Source of the DNA: Limnobacter sp. 130
Lineage (GTDB): Bacteria > Pseudomonadota > Gammaproteobacteria > Burkholderiales > Burkholderiaceae_B
Assembly: GCF_902506325.1 (NCBI RefSeq)
Contig: NZ_LR732328.1
Location: 623,882 to 687,881 of the forward strand
Direction: 5' to 3'
Length of the DNA: 64,000 bases
Made by a program: the position numbers and the translations under genes. Below the pieces are notes generated by a model. It made no database searches and had not been told where the DNA came from. It saw nothing but the letters and a program-made list of their open reading frames with translations. Below are positions 1-11,606 of this stretch, piece after piece. Position 1 is the stretch's first letter. Each line of letters starts with the position of its first letter.

Positions 1-223
1 CACCCAACAAATTCAGCTTCAAAGGTGCGCCTTCCGGAGGATTCACTTTCAGGTTCAGGATCTGAAGTTGCAAGTCCATATTGCGGTTCATTTCCGAATT
101 TTCCATGCCGCGCAATTCGATTTTCTCAAAGTCGAAGTTGTACTGACCACGTAGCTGAAAACCGCAGGCAGTCAGCGCAAGGGTTGTTGTCAGTAATGCA
201 ATGGCTTGAATGAATCGTTTCAT
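1..223 (-). CDS. lptE: LPS-assembly lipoprotein LptE (5' part, runs off the window)
   Basis: Only the first 74 residues lie in the window. The protein starts MKRFIQAIALL, a lipoprotein signal peptide with lipobox LTAC (lipidated Cys about residue 20), followed directly by GFQLRG, the typical start of mature LptE. LptE is the outer-membrane lipoprotein that plugs the LptD barrel and delivers lipopolysaccharide to the cell surface. It lies 28 bp downstream of leuS on the same strand, the usual leuS-lptE(-holA) order in betaproteobacteria, so it is probably cotranscribed with leuS. The identification rests on the signal peptide, the N-terminal motif and the context; the C-terminal part is not visible. 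Confidence 0.85.
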   Translation of the reverse strand, partial: MKRFIQAIALLTTTLALTACGFQLRGQYNFDFEKIELRGMENSEMNRNMDLQLQILNLKVNPPEGAPLKLNLLG

Positions 224-251
224 AAGGGCTCGCTTCTTGTTGGGGTCGATC

Positions 252-2966
<2,715 letters not shown>

Positions 2967-3061
2967 TCATTATATCGGGCTTTTTCGTTTTTTACGGGCG
3001 CGGCTGGTACCCCAATCACTGTTAAAATCAACAGCAAAACCAAATTTGATTGTGAGAAGCC

Positions 3062-5293
3062 GTGTCTTTACTCGATAGCCTGAATCCCGAACAACTGGCA
3101 GCCGTCACTTTGCCGCGTGAATCTGCGCTGATTCTTGCGGGTGCTGGCAGCGGAAAAACGAAAGTGCTGACTGCACGCATTGCCTGGTTGATTCAAACCG
3201 GGCAGGTGGGGCCCAATGGGGTGTTGGCGGTTACCTTCACCAATAAAGCTTCAAAAGAAATGCTTCATCGCATTTCAACCATGCTGCCCATTAACACCCG
3301 CAGCATGTGGGTGGGTACGTTTCACGGCTTGTGCAACCGCATGTTGCGGGCACACTGGAAAGAAGCCGGTTTGCCACAGGCCTTCCAGATTCTGGACATG
3401 CAAGACCAGTTGTCGGCCATCAAACGCATGTACAAGGTCTTGGGCATTGACGCTGAAAAGTTTCCCCCCAAGCAGCTCAGTTATTTCGTTGGCTCTGCGA
3501 AAGACCAGGGCTTGCGCCCAAAAGATGTCGAAGCGCACGACGAATACCACCGAATGATGGTTCGGTTGTACGAGGCCTACGAAGCCCAGTGCCAGCGCGA
3601 AGGTGTGGTTGATTTCGCGGAGTTGTTGTTGCGTTCATTCGAGTTGCTGGGTGCCAACCCCGCATTGCGCGAGCATTACCAAGCCCGATTCAAATACATT
3701 TTGGTGGACGAGTTCCAAGACACCAACAGCCTGCAGTACAACTGGCTGAAGCGTTTGGCTGGGCCACAAGGATGCATATTTGCCGTGGGCGACGATGACC
3801 AGTCCATCTACGCATTTCGCGGTGCACGCGTGGCGAATATGGTGCAGTTTGAAAACGATTTCAATGTACAAAACCGAATCAAGCTTGAACAGAACTATCG
3901 CTCGGTTGGCAATGTGCTGAAGGCGGCCAACGTACTGATTGCGCACAACAAAGCCCGCTTGGGCAAAGAATTGTGGACCGAAGCAGGCGAGGGCGAGGCC
4001 ATTCGTGTGTACGAGGCGGTGAGCGATCAAGACGAGGCCGCATTCATTATTGATCGAATCAAAAAGTTGATTCTGGATGAAGGTTTTAGCAGATCCGACG
4101 TCGCAATTCTGTACCGGTCCAACGCACAGTCACGGGTGGTTGAACAGGCTTTGTTCAACGCCGGTATTCCTTACCGGGTGTATGGCGGCTTGCGCTTTTT
4201 TGAACGCGCTGAAATTAAACATGCCTTGGCATATTTGCGTTTGATGGACAACGCAGACGATGACAACTCATTTTCCCGGGTGGTTAATTTTCCCACTCGC
4301 GGCATTGGTGCGCGCAGTGTGGAGCAGTTGCAAGACATTTCCACTGCGCAGGGTACTTCCTTGTATCGCGCTATCCACCGCATGGAAGGGCGTGCGCAGG
4401 CGGGTTTGAAAAAATTTGCTGACTTGATTGAGCGCATGCGGTTCGAGACCCGTGGCTTGAGCCTTGCTGATTTGGTCGACAAAGTGATTAATGAGTCCGG
4501 TTTGATTGCCCATTTTCAAGCTGACAAAGATGGTGAGGATCGCGTAGAAAACTTGAAGGAATTGGTTAACGCTGCGGCCTCCTTTGCGATTTCAGAAGGC
4601 TATTACCAAGATGCAGCCGCCACCATGGTGGACGAAGAAAAACTGATTACGCCCCTGGCGGATTTTTTATCGCATGCATCACTGGAGGCAGGTGACAACG
4701 CCGCTGCGGCTGGTCAAGAGGCCATTCAACTCATGACAGCGCATTCTGCCAAGGGTCTTGAATTCAAATGTGTATTCGTGACTGGGTTGGAAGAAGGTCT
4801 GTTTCCGCACGAGAACAGCATTGGCAATTCAGTGGAGGGCGGCGACGGCACCAGTGTGGAAGCTGTGGAAGAAGAGCGCCGCTTGATGTACGTGGCCATT
4901 ACCCGTGCGCGCGAGCAACTGTTTTTGAGCCATGCCCAGCAGCGCATGCTGCATGGCCAAATTCGTTACCACCTGCGTTCGCGTTTTCTGGATGAGTTGC
5001 CCGAAGAAGTACTGAAGTGGCTCACCCCCAAGCGCGCACACATTGCCAGCCAGGGTTGGGATGCGCTCGATTCCAAAGTGTGGGGGCAGAACAAAACCCT
5101 GAATGTTGGATACAGCAACAAAGCGCCCAAACGTCCGTATGACATTGGTACAGGCGTTGCGCATGCCAAGTTTGGTAGTGGTGTTGTGGTGGCCTATGAA
5201 GGCGAGGGTGACGACCAAAGAATTCAAATCAACTTTGGTCGCCAGGGCATGAAGTGGTTGATGCTCAGTTTGGCGAAGCTTGAGCGAAGTTGA
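3062..5293 (+). CDS. uvrD: DNA helicase UvrD/PcrA type
   Basis: A 743-residue superfamily 1A DNA helicase. Walker A is GAGSGKT (residues 27-33), motif II is VDEFQDTN and motif IV is QNYRS; the C-terminal part has TAHSAKGLEF and ITRAREQLF. The tail (about residues 690-743) has the KFGSGVVV fold typical of UvrD/PcrA and absent from Rep, which favours UvrD. It acts in nucleotide excision repair and mismatch repair by unwinding nicked DNA 3'-5'. The start is GTG, giving MSLLDSLNPEQ, the usual N-terminus. It is divergent from leuS and its stop is 5 bp from the stop of the convergent membrane-protein gene, so no terminator separates them. Confidence 0.93.
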   Translation: MSLLDSLNPEQLAAVTLPRESALILAGAGSGKTKVLTARIAWLIQTGQVGPNGVLAVTFTNKASKEMLHRISTMLPINTRSMWVGTFHGLCNRMLRAHWKEAGLPQAFQILDMQDQLSAIKRMYKVLGIDAEKFPPKQLSYFVGSAKDQGLRPKDVEAHDEYHRMMVRLYEAYEAQCQREGVVDFAELLLRSFELLGANPALREHYQARFKYILVDEFQDTNSLQYNWLKRLAGPQGCIFAVGDDDQSIYAFRGARVANMVQFENDFNVQNRIKLEQNYRSVGNVLKAANVLIAHNKARLGKELWTEAGEGEAIRVYEAVSDQDEAAFIIDRIKKLILDEGFSRSDVAILYRSNAQSRVVEQALFNAGIPYRVYGGLRFFERAEIKHALAYLRLMDNADDDNSFSRVVNFPTRGIGARSVEQLQDISTAQGTSLYRAIHRMEGRAQAGLKKFADLIERMRFETRGLSLADLVDKVINESGLIAHFQADKDGEDRVENLKELVNAAASFAISEGYYQDAAATMVDEEKLITPLADFLSHASLEAGDNAAAAGQEAIQLMTAHSAKGLEFKCVFVTGLEEGLFPHENSIGNSVEGGDGTSVEAVEEERRLMYVAITRAREQLFLSHAQQRMLHGQIRYHLRSRFLDELPEEVLKWLTPKRAHIASQGWDALDSKVWGQNKTLNVGYSNKAPKRPYDIGTGVAHAKFGSGVVVAYEGEGDDQRIQINFGRQGMKWLMLSLAKLERS

Positions 5294-5298
5294 AAAGG

Positions 5299-6093
5299 TT
5301 ACACCTGCGGGTCTTGTTCAAAAACTGCCTGGTAAGTGGGGTAAAACGTGCACAGCGACACTGCCATCACCAAGGCCACACACATCATGTTCAGTGCGCT
5401 TACAAACACTGCAGGCAAACCGAGCATGGTAAAAATGACCACAAACACCGATGAGAAACCCAAGCCCAGAACCAGCCAACCCATGCCATAGATGAAAAAG
5501 CTGGCCTTGTTGCGCCACACCGCAACCCAGCTTGAGAACAGGGCCTGCACAGGTTTCATGTTGTGCCACACCACCAGCACTGGCGCAAACCAAAATGCCA
5601 ACAACACCGGGATGCTGGTGATGCCCACAAAGACCATGTACAGCACCATGTATTCCATAAAGGCAGCACTTGCTGCCGGGTCTGCTTTTTGAAGGTCTTC
5701 AATGGACACATTGGGTTGTGCGCCTAGCAACAGGTGCGCCAGCAGCTTGATCACCGCAAAGCATGCGGTGTAGATCGCACCGAGCACGATCAGCGACTGC
5801 AGGTGTTTTCTGTGTTCCTGACTGAAGCCGCTGAAAAGAACAATCGGGCTGACCCGCAATCCTTTCTGCCCCATGCGTCCTGCCAGCATAATGCCGAACC
5901 CCATGGCGGGCGATGCGATGGCCACAACGGCTGCACCCAGAAATGGAATCAACAGCCCCACAAACAGAATGATAAACAGGTAGGTGTTGCCGAACAAAAA
6001 CATCTCGCCCGGCTTTTTGCGAAAAAGCTGTACGCCCTGCATCAGCCACTCCCAACCAGCGCTGGGTGGGCACGTGTGTACATAATTGGCCAA
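5299..6093 (-). CDS. BPSS1780-family membrane protein
   Basis: A 264-residue integral membrane protein with about six hydrophobic segments. It begins with a short hydrophilic region that includes GWEWLMQGVQLFRKKP, and it contains WFAPVLVVWHNMKP, a signature I associate with the BPSS1780 family of uncharacterised betaproteobacterial membrane proteins. No catalytic motif is visible and the function is unknown. It starts 11 bp after the stop of thrB on the same strand, so the two are likely cotranscribed; this pairing does not by itself reveal a role. It faces uvrD tail to tail. Confidence 0.75.
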   Translation of the reverse strand: MANYVHTCPPSAGWEWLMQGVQLFRKKPGEMFLFGNTYLFIILFVGLLIPFLGAAVVAIASPAMGFGIMLAGRMGQKGLRVSPIVLFSGFSQEHRKHLQSLIVLGAIYTACFAVIKLLAHLLLGAQPNVSIEDLQKADPAASAAFMEYMVLYMVFVGITSIPVLLAFWFAPVLVVWHNMKPVQALFSSWVAVWRNKASFFIYGMGWLVLGLGFSSVFVVIFTMLGLPAVFVSALNMMCVALVMAVSLCTFYPTYQAVFEQDPQV

Positions 6094-6104
6094 TTGAAAA
6101 GTCC

Positions 6105-7067
6105 TTAGTTCGGTTGCACTGCAAATGGAATACCTTGGCGACGCGCCAACAATACTCGCTCAAAATGTTGCGGGTCTTTCACATTCAAAACCTCGGCTTC
6201 TCGGGGCATGTAAAAGTCGTAAAGGCGAGAGGCCCAGAAGCGTAGCGCCGCGGCGCGGAGCATGTCTTGCCACAGTTCACACTCGTGAATGGTCAATGGG
6301 CGAACTTCCTGGTAACCGTTCAGCAAGGCATCCAGAAGGTTATCCTTGAATTCACCGCTGTCCAGGTTGATACACCAATCGTTGGCAGTTACTGCCAAGT
6401 CAAAGAGATAGGTGTCCACCCCTGCAAAATAAAAGTCGATGACACCACCCAGTGTGCCGCCCTGCATCAAGGCGTTGTCGCGGAACAAATCAGCGTGCAC
6501 CGCGCCTTTTGGCAGGGTTTTGTAGGCATTTCCTGCCGCCACGGTTTTTTGGTGACTCACTTCGTCGTGCAGCAGTTTACACACGGCATCGGGCAAATGG
6601 TCGTCCAGTTCATTCATTGCATTTTCGATCCACGCCAAGCCACGCGGGTTGGGGGTGTTTCCTGCGAAGTCGGCTACGGCCAAGTGGGCTTGGGCACTGA
6701 ACTTGCCAATTGCGTGGCACTGCTCGGCGTTGGGGTGATCCACCGATTTTCCGCTAAGGCAAGTCACCAGCGTGGCGGGCTTGCCGTGCAGCGTATTGAA
6801 CAGCTCGCCTTTGGCGTTTGCGATCGGTCCAGGAACAGCCAAACCTTTTTTTGCCAGGTGTTCCATCAAACCCAGGTAAAACGGCAGGTCTTCTGCGCGC
6901 AACTTCTCAAACAGCGTGAGCACAAACCTGCCCGTGCTGGAGTTCACGAAGTAATTGGTGTTCTCGATGCCCGACTCAATTCCTTCGAATGAAAGCAGTT
7001 CACCGCACTTGCGGTCTTTTAGCCACTGCTGCAGTTCATCTTGTGTAATACGCGTAAAAACAGCCAT
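6105..7067 (-). CDS. thrB: Homoserine kinase (ThrB, APH-fold type II)
   Basis: A 320-residue kinase of the aminoglycoside-phosphotransferase fold. It phosphorylates L-homoserine in threonine biosynthesis. The N-terminus MAVFTRITQDEL and the segment SGIENTNYFV (glycine-rich nucleotide loop) are typical of the betaproteobacterial and pseudomonad ThrB, which is unrelated to the GHMP-type enzyme of E. coli. The catalytic loop is HADLFRDN (around residue 190) and the metal-binding region is GVIDFYF. It is followed by the membrane-protein gene with an 11-bp gap. Other threonine genes are not present here. Confidence 0.92.
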   Translation of the reverse strand: MAVFTRITQDELQQWLKDRKCGELLSFEGIESGIENTNYFVNSSTGRFVLTLFEKLRAEDLPFYLGLMEHLAKKGLAVPGPIANAKGELFNTLHGKPATLVTCLSGKSVDHPNAEQCHAIGKFSAQAHLAVADFAGNTPNPRGLAWIENAMNELDDHLPDAVCKLLHDEVSHQKTVAAGNAYKTLPKGAVHADLFRDNALMQGGTLGGVIDFYFAGVDTYLFDLAVTANDWCINLDSGEFKDNLLDALLNGYQEVRPLTIHECELWQDMLRAAALRFWASRLYDFYMPREAEVLNVKDPQHFERVLLARRQGIPFAVQPN

Positions 7068-7133
7068 TCAATATCCCGAGAAGGTCACAACACCGACAAA
7101 GCACCCCGGATTTTACCCGTGTTTGGCCCTGCT

Positions 7134-7871
7134 TTATAAGTCCAGCAGCTTCTCTGTTTCACTCTCTGATGGGTTGAAGGTGCGTTTTTCGTAGAAACGG
7201 AAAATACATCCCAAAACCTCTTCGGGTGTTTCAACCACTTCAAACAGATCCATATCGCCGGGGCTGATCATGCCTTCACCCAACAAATGGCTTTTAACCC
7301 AGTCAATCAGGCCTGCCCAAAACTTCGAACCCACCAAAATGATCGGAATGCGTCGCCCCTTGTTGGTTTGAATCAAAGTTAGTGCTTCAAACATCTCGTC
7401 GAGCGTTCCAAAACCACCGGGCATGACTACATAGGCGCTGGCGTACTTCGCAAAAGCAACTTTGCGGGCAAAAAAGTGGCGAAACGTGAGCGAGATGTCT
7501 TGATAGGCGTTACCGCTTTGTTCAAAGGGCAGCTCAATATTCAACCCGACGCTGGGAGATTCGCCTGCGTGGGCACCTTTGTTGGCTGCTTCCATGATGC
7601 CGGGGCCACCGCCGCTAATCACCGCGAAGCCTGAATCAGACAATGCACGGGCAATATTCTCGGTAAGTGCGTAGTAAGGGTGATCCGTAGGTGTTCTGGC
7701 ACTACCAAAAATGGAGACCGAGGGGCGAATTGCCGACAGCTTCTCAGTCGCCTCAATGAACTCTGCCATAATTCCCAACACATGCCATGACTCACGGGCC
7801 TTCACTGCGGTGGATTGTTCTTTGGAGGGGAGGTGGCGCAATGTTGGAATATTCTTATTTTTGGTTGTCAT
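7134..7871 (-). CDS. LOG-family nucleotide phosphoribohydrolase-like protein (TIGR00730)
   Basis: A 245-residue Rossmann-type protein of the LOG / 'lysine decarboxylase-like' family. The defining motifs are present: GGGPGIMEAAN and PGGFGTLDE (catalytic Arg and Glu region). Characterised members cleave nucleoside 5'-monophosphates, including cytokinin ribotides; the physiological substrate in this organism is unknown. The start codon (complement of 7869-7871) touches the polA start at 7872, so the two genes are divergent with no spacer. A later Met (MAEFIEATE, about residue 35) is possible, but the segment before it (KARESWHVLGI) looks family-like, so I keep the long form. Confidence 0.85.
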   Translation of the reverse strand: MTTKNKNIPTLRHLPSKEQSTAVKARESWHVLGIMAEFIEATEKLSAIRPSVSIFGSARTPTDHPYYALTENIARALSDSGFAVISGGGPGIMEAANKGAHAGESPSVGLNIELPFEQSGNAYQDISLTFRHFFARKVAFAKYASAYVVMPGGFGTLDEMFEALTLIQTNKGRRIPIILVGSKFWAGLIDWVKSHLLGEGMISPGDMDLFEVVETPEEVLGCIFRFYEKRTFNPSESETEKLLDL

Positions 7872-7894
7872 ATGAAGCGATTACTCCTGGTTGA
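7841..7894 (+). other. Candidate leader ORF overlapping the polA start (17 codons)
   Basis: An ATG at 7841 follows GGAGGGGAGG (7824-7833) by 7 nt, one of the strongest Shine-Dalgarno matches in the window. It opens a 17-codon frame ending at TGA 7892-7894, 20 nt inside polA in another frame. polA itself has no visible ribosome binding site. Translational coupling from this leader would explain how polA is read. The purine-rich stretch is also the reverse complement of LOG-protein codons, so it could be coincidence. Confidence 0.3.
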
Positions 7895-10655
7895 TGGTTC
7901 GAGCTACCTGTACCGTGCCTTTCATGCCATGCCTGACCTGCGCAACCGCGCTGGTGAGCCCACCGGGGCCATTTACGGCATGGTTAATATGCTTCGACGC
8001 CTGCGTGCAGACTACAACACCGACGATATCACCTCCAATTGTATCGCCTGTGTGTTCGATGCGCCGGGCAAAACCTTTCGCGACGACATTTACCCGGAAT
8101 ACAAGGCGAACCGGGCCAGCATGCCAGAGGATTTGGCTGCGCAGATCCCCCACATCCATGAAGTGACGCGCGCCATGGGTTGGCCTATTGTGATGGAGCC
8201 AGGCATTGAGGCTGATGATGTCATTGGCACCTTGGCCCAGGTGGCCATGGACCAAGGATTTGATGAAGTGATTGTGTCCACAGGCGACAAAGACATGGCC
8301 CAGTTGGTGAACGACAAGGTTCGCTTGGTCGACACCATGAAAAATGCGGTGATGACTCGGGACGCCGTATTCGAGAAGTTTGGCGTGTACCCCGAGCAAA
8401 TTGTGGATTACCTGACCCTGGTAGGTGACACCGTGGACAACGTGCCAGGCGTAGAAAAGGTGGGGCCGAAAACCGCAGCCAAGTGGCTGGCTGAATACAA
8501 AACCCTTGACGCGATTGTGGCCAATGCGGACAAAATTGGTGGCAAGGTGGGTGAGAACCTGCAAAAAGCGCTGGACTGGTTGCCCACCGGCAAAACATTG
8601 GTCACCATCAAAATGGATTGCGAGTTCGAGCTTCGCAGGCACATTGAAGAGCAGTTGAAGGCGCACCCGGAAAATACCGACGCTTTGAAACAATTGTTTC
8701 AACGCTTTGAGTTCAAAACCTGGTTTCGTGCCTTGGGCGGAGTGGCCGAAGACGAAGTGGCAACAAAACCGAAAGTGGATGGTCCGCCCGATGGCAGCTC
8801 CATGAGTTTGTTTGATGCGCCCACGCAGGCTGTGGAGTCCATTGAAACGGTTTGCGTGCAAACGCAAGCACAACTTGATTCGTTACTTGCAGAATTAAAA
8901 GCTGCCGCCGCCAGCAAAACACCCGTGGCCTTTGACACAGAAACTGATTCGCTAGAGCCCATGAATGCCCGAATTGTGGGCTTGTCATTTGCCATGAAGC
9001 CTGGCGTGGGTTATTACATCCCCTTAACGCATCAGGATTTGACGGCTGAGCCGCAACTGCCGCTGGCCGATGTGTTGGCATTTCTGAAGCCCTGGTTCGA
9101 AGATTCCGATTCGCCCAAAATTGCCCAGAATGCAAAATACGATTTGCATGTCATGGCCAATCACGATGTGTGGGTGAAGGGCCTGTTTGAAGACACCATG
9201 CTGGCCAGCTACATTCTGGAGGCTCACAAGCCGCACGGCATGGACGCCTTGGCCCTGCGCTGGTTGAACTACAACACCATCAAATACGAGGAAGTGGCCG
9301 GCAAGGGGGCCAGTCAAATTACCTTTGATCAGGTACCCATTGATACAGCCACCAAATACGCAGCAGAAGACGCCGAGGTTACTTTGCGCCTTGCTCACAC
9401 CTTGAAAGCCGAGCTGGACAAAGTACCCGATCTCGTCAAGCTGTACCGCAATGTAGAGTTGCCCTTTGGGCAAGTGCTGTTCGAGGTTGAACGCAATGGT
9501 GTGTTGATTGATTCTGACAAACTCGAGGCTCAAAGTGCCGAGATTGCAGACAAGTTGAAGCTGATTGAAGAGCAGGCCTTTGAGCTTGCAGGTGGCAGTT
9601 TTAATCTGAATTCGCCCAAACAAATTGGCGAGTTGTTGTTCGAAAAACTTGGTTTGCCTGTGGTGAAAAAAACGGCCAGCGGCGCGCCATCCACGGATGA
9701 AGAAGTGCTCAGCAAGCTGGCAGAAGATTATCCGCTGCCAGCCAAATTGCTGGAACACCGCTCACTGGCCAAATTGAAAAGCACCTACACCGACAAACTG
9801 CCCCGCATGGTGAATGCGCGCACAGGGCGCGTGCACACCAATTACGCGCAGGCGGTGGCTGTTACAGGCCGTTTGGCCAGTAACGATCCCAATTTGCAGA
9901 ATATTCCAGTGCGCACAGCTGAAGGGCGCCGGGTTCGAGAGGCATTCATTGCCGCGCCGGGTTGTGTTTTGGTGTCTGCTGATTATTCTCAAATTGAGTT
10001 GCGCATCATGGCCCATATTTCAGGCGATGAAGCCTTGGTCCACGCCTTCAATGAAGGGTTGGACATTCACAGTGCCACTGCGTCTGAAATTTTTGGTGTG
10101 GGTTTGAATGAGGTGACTTCGGATCACCGCCGAACCGCCAAGGTGATTAACTTCGGTCTGATCTACGGCATGAGTGCATTTGGCTTGGCCGGCAACCTGG
10201 GCATTACCCGCGAGGCCGCAAAGCTTTACATTGACCGCTATTTTTCGCGTTATCCCGGCGTGGCGAAATTCATGGACAATGTACGTGCCCAAGCCAAGGA
10301 AGACGGCTTTGTGCAAACCGTGTTCGGTCGCCGCTTGTGGCTGCCCGAGATCAAAAGCCCCAATGGTCCTCGCCGTGCGGGTGCTGAACGGGCTGCGATC
10401 AATGCGCCCATGCAGGGTACCTCGGCGGATCTCATCAAAATGGCCATGGTCGAATTGTCATCGTGGCTAAAAACTGAAAAGCTGCAAACCAAAATGATCA
10501 TGCAGGTGCACGATGAGGTTATTTTTGAAGTACCCAAGGGTGAACTCGAATTGATCCAGAAGCGTGTACCTGAAATCATGACGCAAGTTGCGAAATTGCG
10601 CGTACCGCTGGAAGTGGGTTGTGGCGTTGGCAACAACTGGGAAGAGGCGCATTAA
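7872..10655 (+). CDS. polA: DNA polymerase I
   Basis: A 927-residue DNA polymerase I that fills gaps in repair and removes RNA primers. Three domains are visible: 5'-3' exonuclease (about 1-290, MKRLLLVDGSSYLYRAFHAM and VSTGDKDMAQLV), 3'-5' proofreading exonuclease (about 330-520, intact FDTETDSLEP) and polymerase (from about 540, with DYSQIELRIMAHISGD, the O-helix RRTAKVINFGLIYGMS and QVHDEVIFEV). All catalytic acidic residues appear present. I use the ATG at 7872 because MKRLLLVDGSSYLYRAF is the conserved N-terminus; a longer frame from 7815 exists but would overlap the LOG gene. No Shine-Dalgarno sequence precedes 7872. Confidence 0.97.
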   Translation: MKRLLLVDGSSYLYRAFHAMPDLRNRAGEPTGAIYGMVNMLRRLRADYNTDDITSNCIACVFDAPGKTFRDDIYPEYKANRASMPEDLAAQIPHIHEVTRAMGWPIVMEPGIEADDVIGTLAQVAMDQGFDEVIVSTGDKDMAQLVNDKVRLVDTMKNAVMTRDAVFEKFGVYPEQIVDYLTLVGDTVDNVPGVEKVGPKTAAKWLAEYKTLDAIVANADKIGGKVGENLQKALDWLPTGKTLVTIKMDCEFELRRHIEEQLKAHPENTDALKQLFQRFEFKTWFRALGGVAEDEVATKPKVDGPPDGSSMSLFDAPTQAVESIETVCVQTQAQLDSLLAELKAAAASKTPVAFDTETDSLEPMNARIVGLSFAMKPGVGYYIPLTHQDLTAEPQLPLADVLAFLKPWFEDSDSPKIAQNAKYDLHVMANHDVWVKGLFEDTMLASYILEAHKPHGMDALALRWLNYNTIKYEEVAGKGASQITFDQVPIDTATKYAAEDAEVTLRLAHTLKAELDKVPDLVKLYRNVELPFGQVLFEVERNGVLIDSDKLEAQSAEIADKLKLIEEQAFELAGGSFNLNSPKQIGELLFEKLGLPVVKKTASGAPSTDEEVLSKLAEDYPLPAKLLEHRSLAKLKSTYTDKLPRMVNARTGRVHTNYAQAVAVTGRLASNDPNLQNIPVRTAEGRRVREAFIAAPGCVLVSADYSQIELRIMAHISGDEALVHAFNEGLDIHSATASEIFGVGLNEVTSDHRRTAKVINFGLIYGMSAFGLAGNLGITREAAKLYIDRYFSRYPGVAKFMDNVRAQAKEDGFVQTVFGRRLWLPEIKSPNGPRRAGAERAAINAPMQGTSADLIKMAMVELSSWLKTEKLQTKMIMQVHDEVIFEVPKGELELIQKRVPEIMTQVAKLRVPLEVGCGVGNNWEEAH

Positions 10656-10682
10656 ATTTCAGAAGAAATGAGGAGCAGGCAC

Positions 10683-11588
10683 ATGAGCGACAGCAAAAAA
10701 ACCGAACATCAGGAACACCTTGAGGCTTTGACTGGCGGTGGCAAACTGACCATCGACCGTCGCACCCTTCTCAAAGGGTTTACCGTGGGTGGTTTTGCCG
10801 CAGCCGCGTCGCCTGTGTTGGCCCAAGCCATTACCACGCCAAGCGACGGCCTTGAAGAAGGCCGGGTGTTTGTGGATGTGGGCGACGATGACATGTTCGC
10901 CTACCGGGCTTATCCAAAAGGCAAAAAGAACGCGCCCGTTATTCTGGTGGTGCCTGAAATCTTTGGTGTTCATGCCTATCTGGAAGATGTATGCCGTCGT
11001 TTTGCCCAGGCCGGCTTTTATGCCTTGGCACCCGAAATATTCTTTCGACATTCCGAGCCAGGGCAGTACGCCACGGTGGCCGCCATTTTGGAAAATGTCA
11101 TTTCAAAAATGAATGACAAACAGGTGATGGCTGATTTGGACAAATGTGTCGAACATGCGGCCACCGAAGGCGCTGACGCCGAGAAACTCGCCGTGACCGG
11201 ATTTTGTTGGGGTGGACGAATTACCTGGTTGTATGCCGCTCACCAGCCTGCAGTTAAAGCAGGTGTGGCCTGGTATGGTCGCCTGGTGGGCGCAAAAACT
11301 GAATTAACGCCTACACACCCTGTGGATGTGGCTACTCAATTGAAGGCCCCGGTGTTGGGTTTGTATGGATCCGAAGACAGCTCCATTCCGCTGGACACGG
11401 TGGAGCAGATGCGAAAGGCCTTGGCTGCCGCCCAGGGCAATTCAAATGCACAAGCCAGCAGTATCACGGTGTTTGACAAGGCACAGCATGGTTTCCACGC
11501 TGATTATCGCCCCACCTACAATTCCACCGCGGCGAAACAGGCGTACAATCAGGCGCTTGAGTTCTTGCGGGGCAAGAACCTGATCTAA
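10683..11588 (+). CDS. Dienelactone hydrolase family protein with Tat signal
   Basis: A 301-residue alpha/beta hydrolase. The nucleophile elbow is FCWGGR (Cys nucleophile, as in dienelactone hydrolases), the acid is in GSEDSSIPL and the histidine in AQHGFHAD, giving a complete Cys-Asp-His triad. The N-terminus carries DRRTLLKGF (RR at residues 26-27), then a hydrophobic stretch ending SPVLAQA, a twin-arginine signal that predicts export to the periplasm. The ATG at 10683 has GAGG about 8 nt upstream; an earlier in-frame ATG at 10668 lacks this. It lies 27 bp after polA and 18 bp before the ZIP gene. The substrate is unknown; no chlorocatechol pathway genes are nearby. Confidence 0.85.
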   Translation: MSDSKKTEHQEHLEALTGGGKLTIDRRTLLKGFTVGGFAAAASPVLAQAITTPSDGLEEGRVFVDVGDDDMFAYRAYPKGKKNAPVILVVPEIFGVHAYLEDVCRRFAQAGFYALAPEIFFRHSEPGQYATVAAILENVISKMNDKQVMADLDKCVEHAATEGADAEKLAVTGFCWGGRITWLYAAHQPAVKAGVAWYGRLVGAKTELTPTHPVDVATQLKAPVLGLYGSEDSSIPLDTVEQMRKALAAAQGNSNAQASSITVFDKAQHGFHADYRPTYNSTAAKQAYNQALEFLRGKNLI

Positions 11589-11606
11589 TCTCGGACCGAA
11601 TCAATC

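Noticed and set aside
11563-11581. GTTCTTG/CAAGAAC stem near the hydrolase stop
   Set aside because: It lies within the coding end, no T-run follows, and the next gene starts 18 bp after the stop.
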